From contig CACXDR010000354.1 in NCBI GenBank assembly GCA_902766415.1, positions 1 to 5,953 on the forward strand: a stretch of DNA of 5,953 nt, written 5' to 3'. The stretch's first letter is position 1; every line of letters begins with the position of its first letter. The notes below the pieces were generated by a model. That model saw only the letters and a list, made by a program, of their open reading frames with translations, had not been told where the DNA came from and searched no databases. Positions 5,373 through 5,953 of this stretch are shown here, piece by piece. The stretch is from an uncultured Lachnospiraceae bacterium. Lineage in GTDB: Bacteria; Bacillota_A; Clostridia; Lachnospirales; Lachnospiraceae. Position numbers and translations under genes: made by a program.

Positions 5373-5952
5373 TCATCTCCCGGAACAGGGTCTCCGCGAT
5401 CTCCTCCTGACCCGGGCGCATGGACCGGTGCGTGACGAACTGGCACACACGCTTCGGCGCCTGTCCCGCAAGCCTTGCAAGATGGCCGTCCGGCGGGCAC
5501 AGCGCCCGCGCCACGGATTCGGGGAGGATGGTCCAGTCCCGCTCCTTTCTCAGCATCCCGACCGCGAACTCCGCAAGGTTCACGGTCACGCGCGCCTGCC
5601 CCTCCTTCCACCAGTAGCTGTGCCACCGGTCGAACTCCGCGCCGCAGAGCTCACGCACCTCGTTGCGGACGTCCAGCTCGTCCGGGCGCACGGATCCCCG
5701 GCTCCCGAGCGCCGCGTCGCGCGTAAGCACCAGGAAGTCCTCCCGGAAAAGCTCCCTGGTCTTAAGCTCCGCGAACGCGAACTCGCCGTTGGTAATGCCG
5801 ATATCCACCTTGCGGTCCGCCGCCATCCGGCAGATCGACAGGGAATCCTGCAACGAGATCTCAAGGTTCCATTCCGGGTGCGCCAGAGTGACCCGACCGA
5901 AGTAGTCCTTCAGCCTGTAGGACGCGATACTGTCCGGGACCGCGATGGTAAG
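5350..5952 (-). CDS. LysR-type transcriptional regulator (effector-binding domain only, 5' end outside window)
   Basis: 200 C-terminal residues are visible; the N-terminal winged HTH lies beyond the window end. The fragment begins at the first strand of the effector domain (LTIAVPDSIASYRLKDYF), followed by HPEWNLEISLQDS, then VDIGITNGEF and REDFLVLTRDAAL, the usual order of the periplasmic-binding-like LysR fold. The frame stays open to the window edge, so a TTG at 5853 is internal, not a start. The stop is TAA at 5352-5350, and the length fits a normal LysR C-terminus. LysR proteins bind DNA and respond to a small molecule. Being directly upstream of the NSS gene in the same direction, it may control that transporter; this is inference. 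No clear terminator follows. Confidence 0.85.
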   Translation of the reverse strand, partial: LTIAVPDSIASYRLKDYFGRVTLAHPEWNLEISLQDSLSICRMAADRKVDIGITNGEFAFAELKTRELFREDFLVLTRDAALGSRGSVRPDELDVRNEVRELCGAEFDRWHSYWWKEGQARVTVNLAEFAVGMLRKERDWTILPESVARALCPPDGHLARLAGQAPKRVCQFVTHRSMRPGQEEIAETLFREMKEACGEA

Positions 5953-5953
5953 C

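Noticed and set aside
5350..5853. TTG at 5853 as the LysR start
   Set aside because: The frame stays open to the window edge and the residues upstream of it continue the LysR effector domain, so the gene is simply truncated by the window.

Overview
The window reads as a chromosomal segment of a GC-rich Gram-positive anaerobe, most likely a Clostridia/Lachnospiraceae member. That placement rests on gene types rather than a database match: a secreted protein with a clostridial-style cell-wall-binding repeat, a DUF4037 protein next to a TPR protein, a stand-alone DUF1858 protein, and a short bacterial NSS transporter. SD sequences of the AGGAGG type are strong. Every gene I can support lies on the minus strand; the long plus-strand ORFs are GC-driven shadows.

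In transcription order (high to low coordinates): (1) 5350-5953, the effector-binding part of a LysR-type regulator, with its N-terminal HTH outside the window. (2) 5132-5349, a gap holding a degenerate 21-24 bp tandem array next to the regulator's stop, then an AT-rich promoter zone. (3) 3712-5076, an 11-TM sodium-coupled NSS-family transporter, probably for amino acids and possibly controlled by the LysR protein. (4) 3534-3711, a terminator zone built from three identical copies of a 10-bp palindrome. (5) 3252-3461, a 69-aa DUF1858 protein behind an extended -10 promoter. (6) 2236-3156, a secreted protein with a signal peptide and a wall-binding-like repeat, ending at a strong intrinsic terminator. 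(7) 1056-2111, a TPR protein with two CxxC pairs and two low-complexity tandem insertions. (8) 1-921, a DUF4037 protein with a polymerase-beta-like nucleotidyltransferase signature, cut off by the window start.

Three functional blocks are likely: regulator plus transporter; DUF1858 plus secreted protein; TPR plus DUF4037. The last pair is the best candidate for an uncharacterised system: a putative nucleotidyltransferase behind a putative scaffold protein. No promoter fits between the terminator and the TPR gene, so the pair may depend on terminator readthrough. No tRNA, rRNA, CRISPR array, insertion sequence or phage gene was seen.
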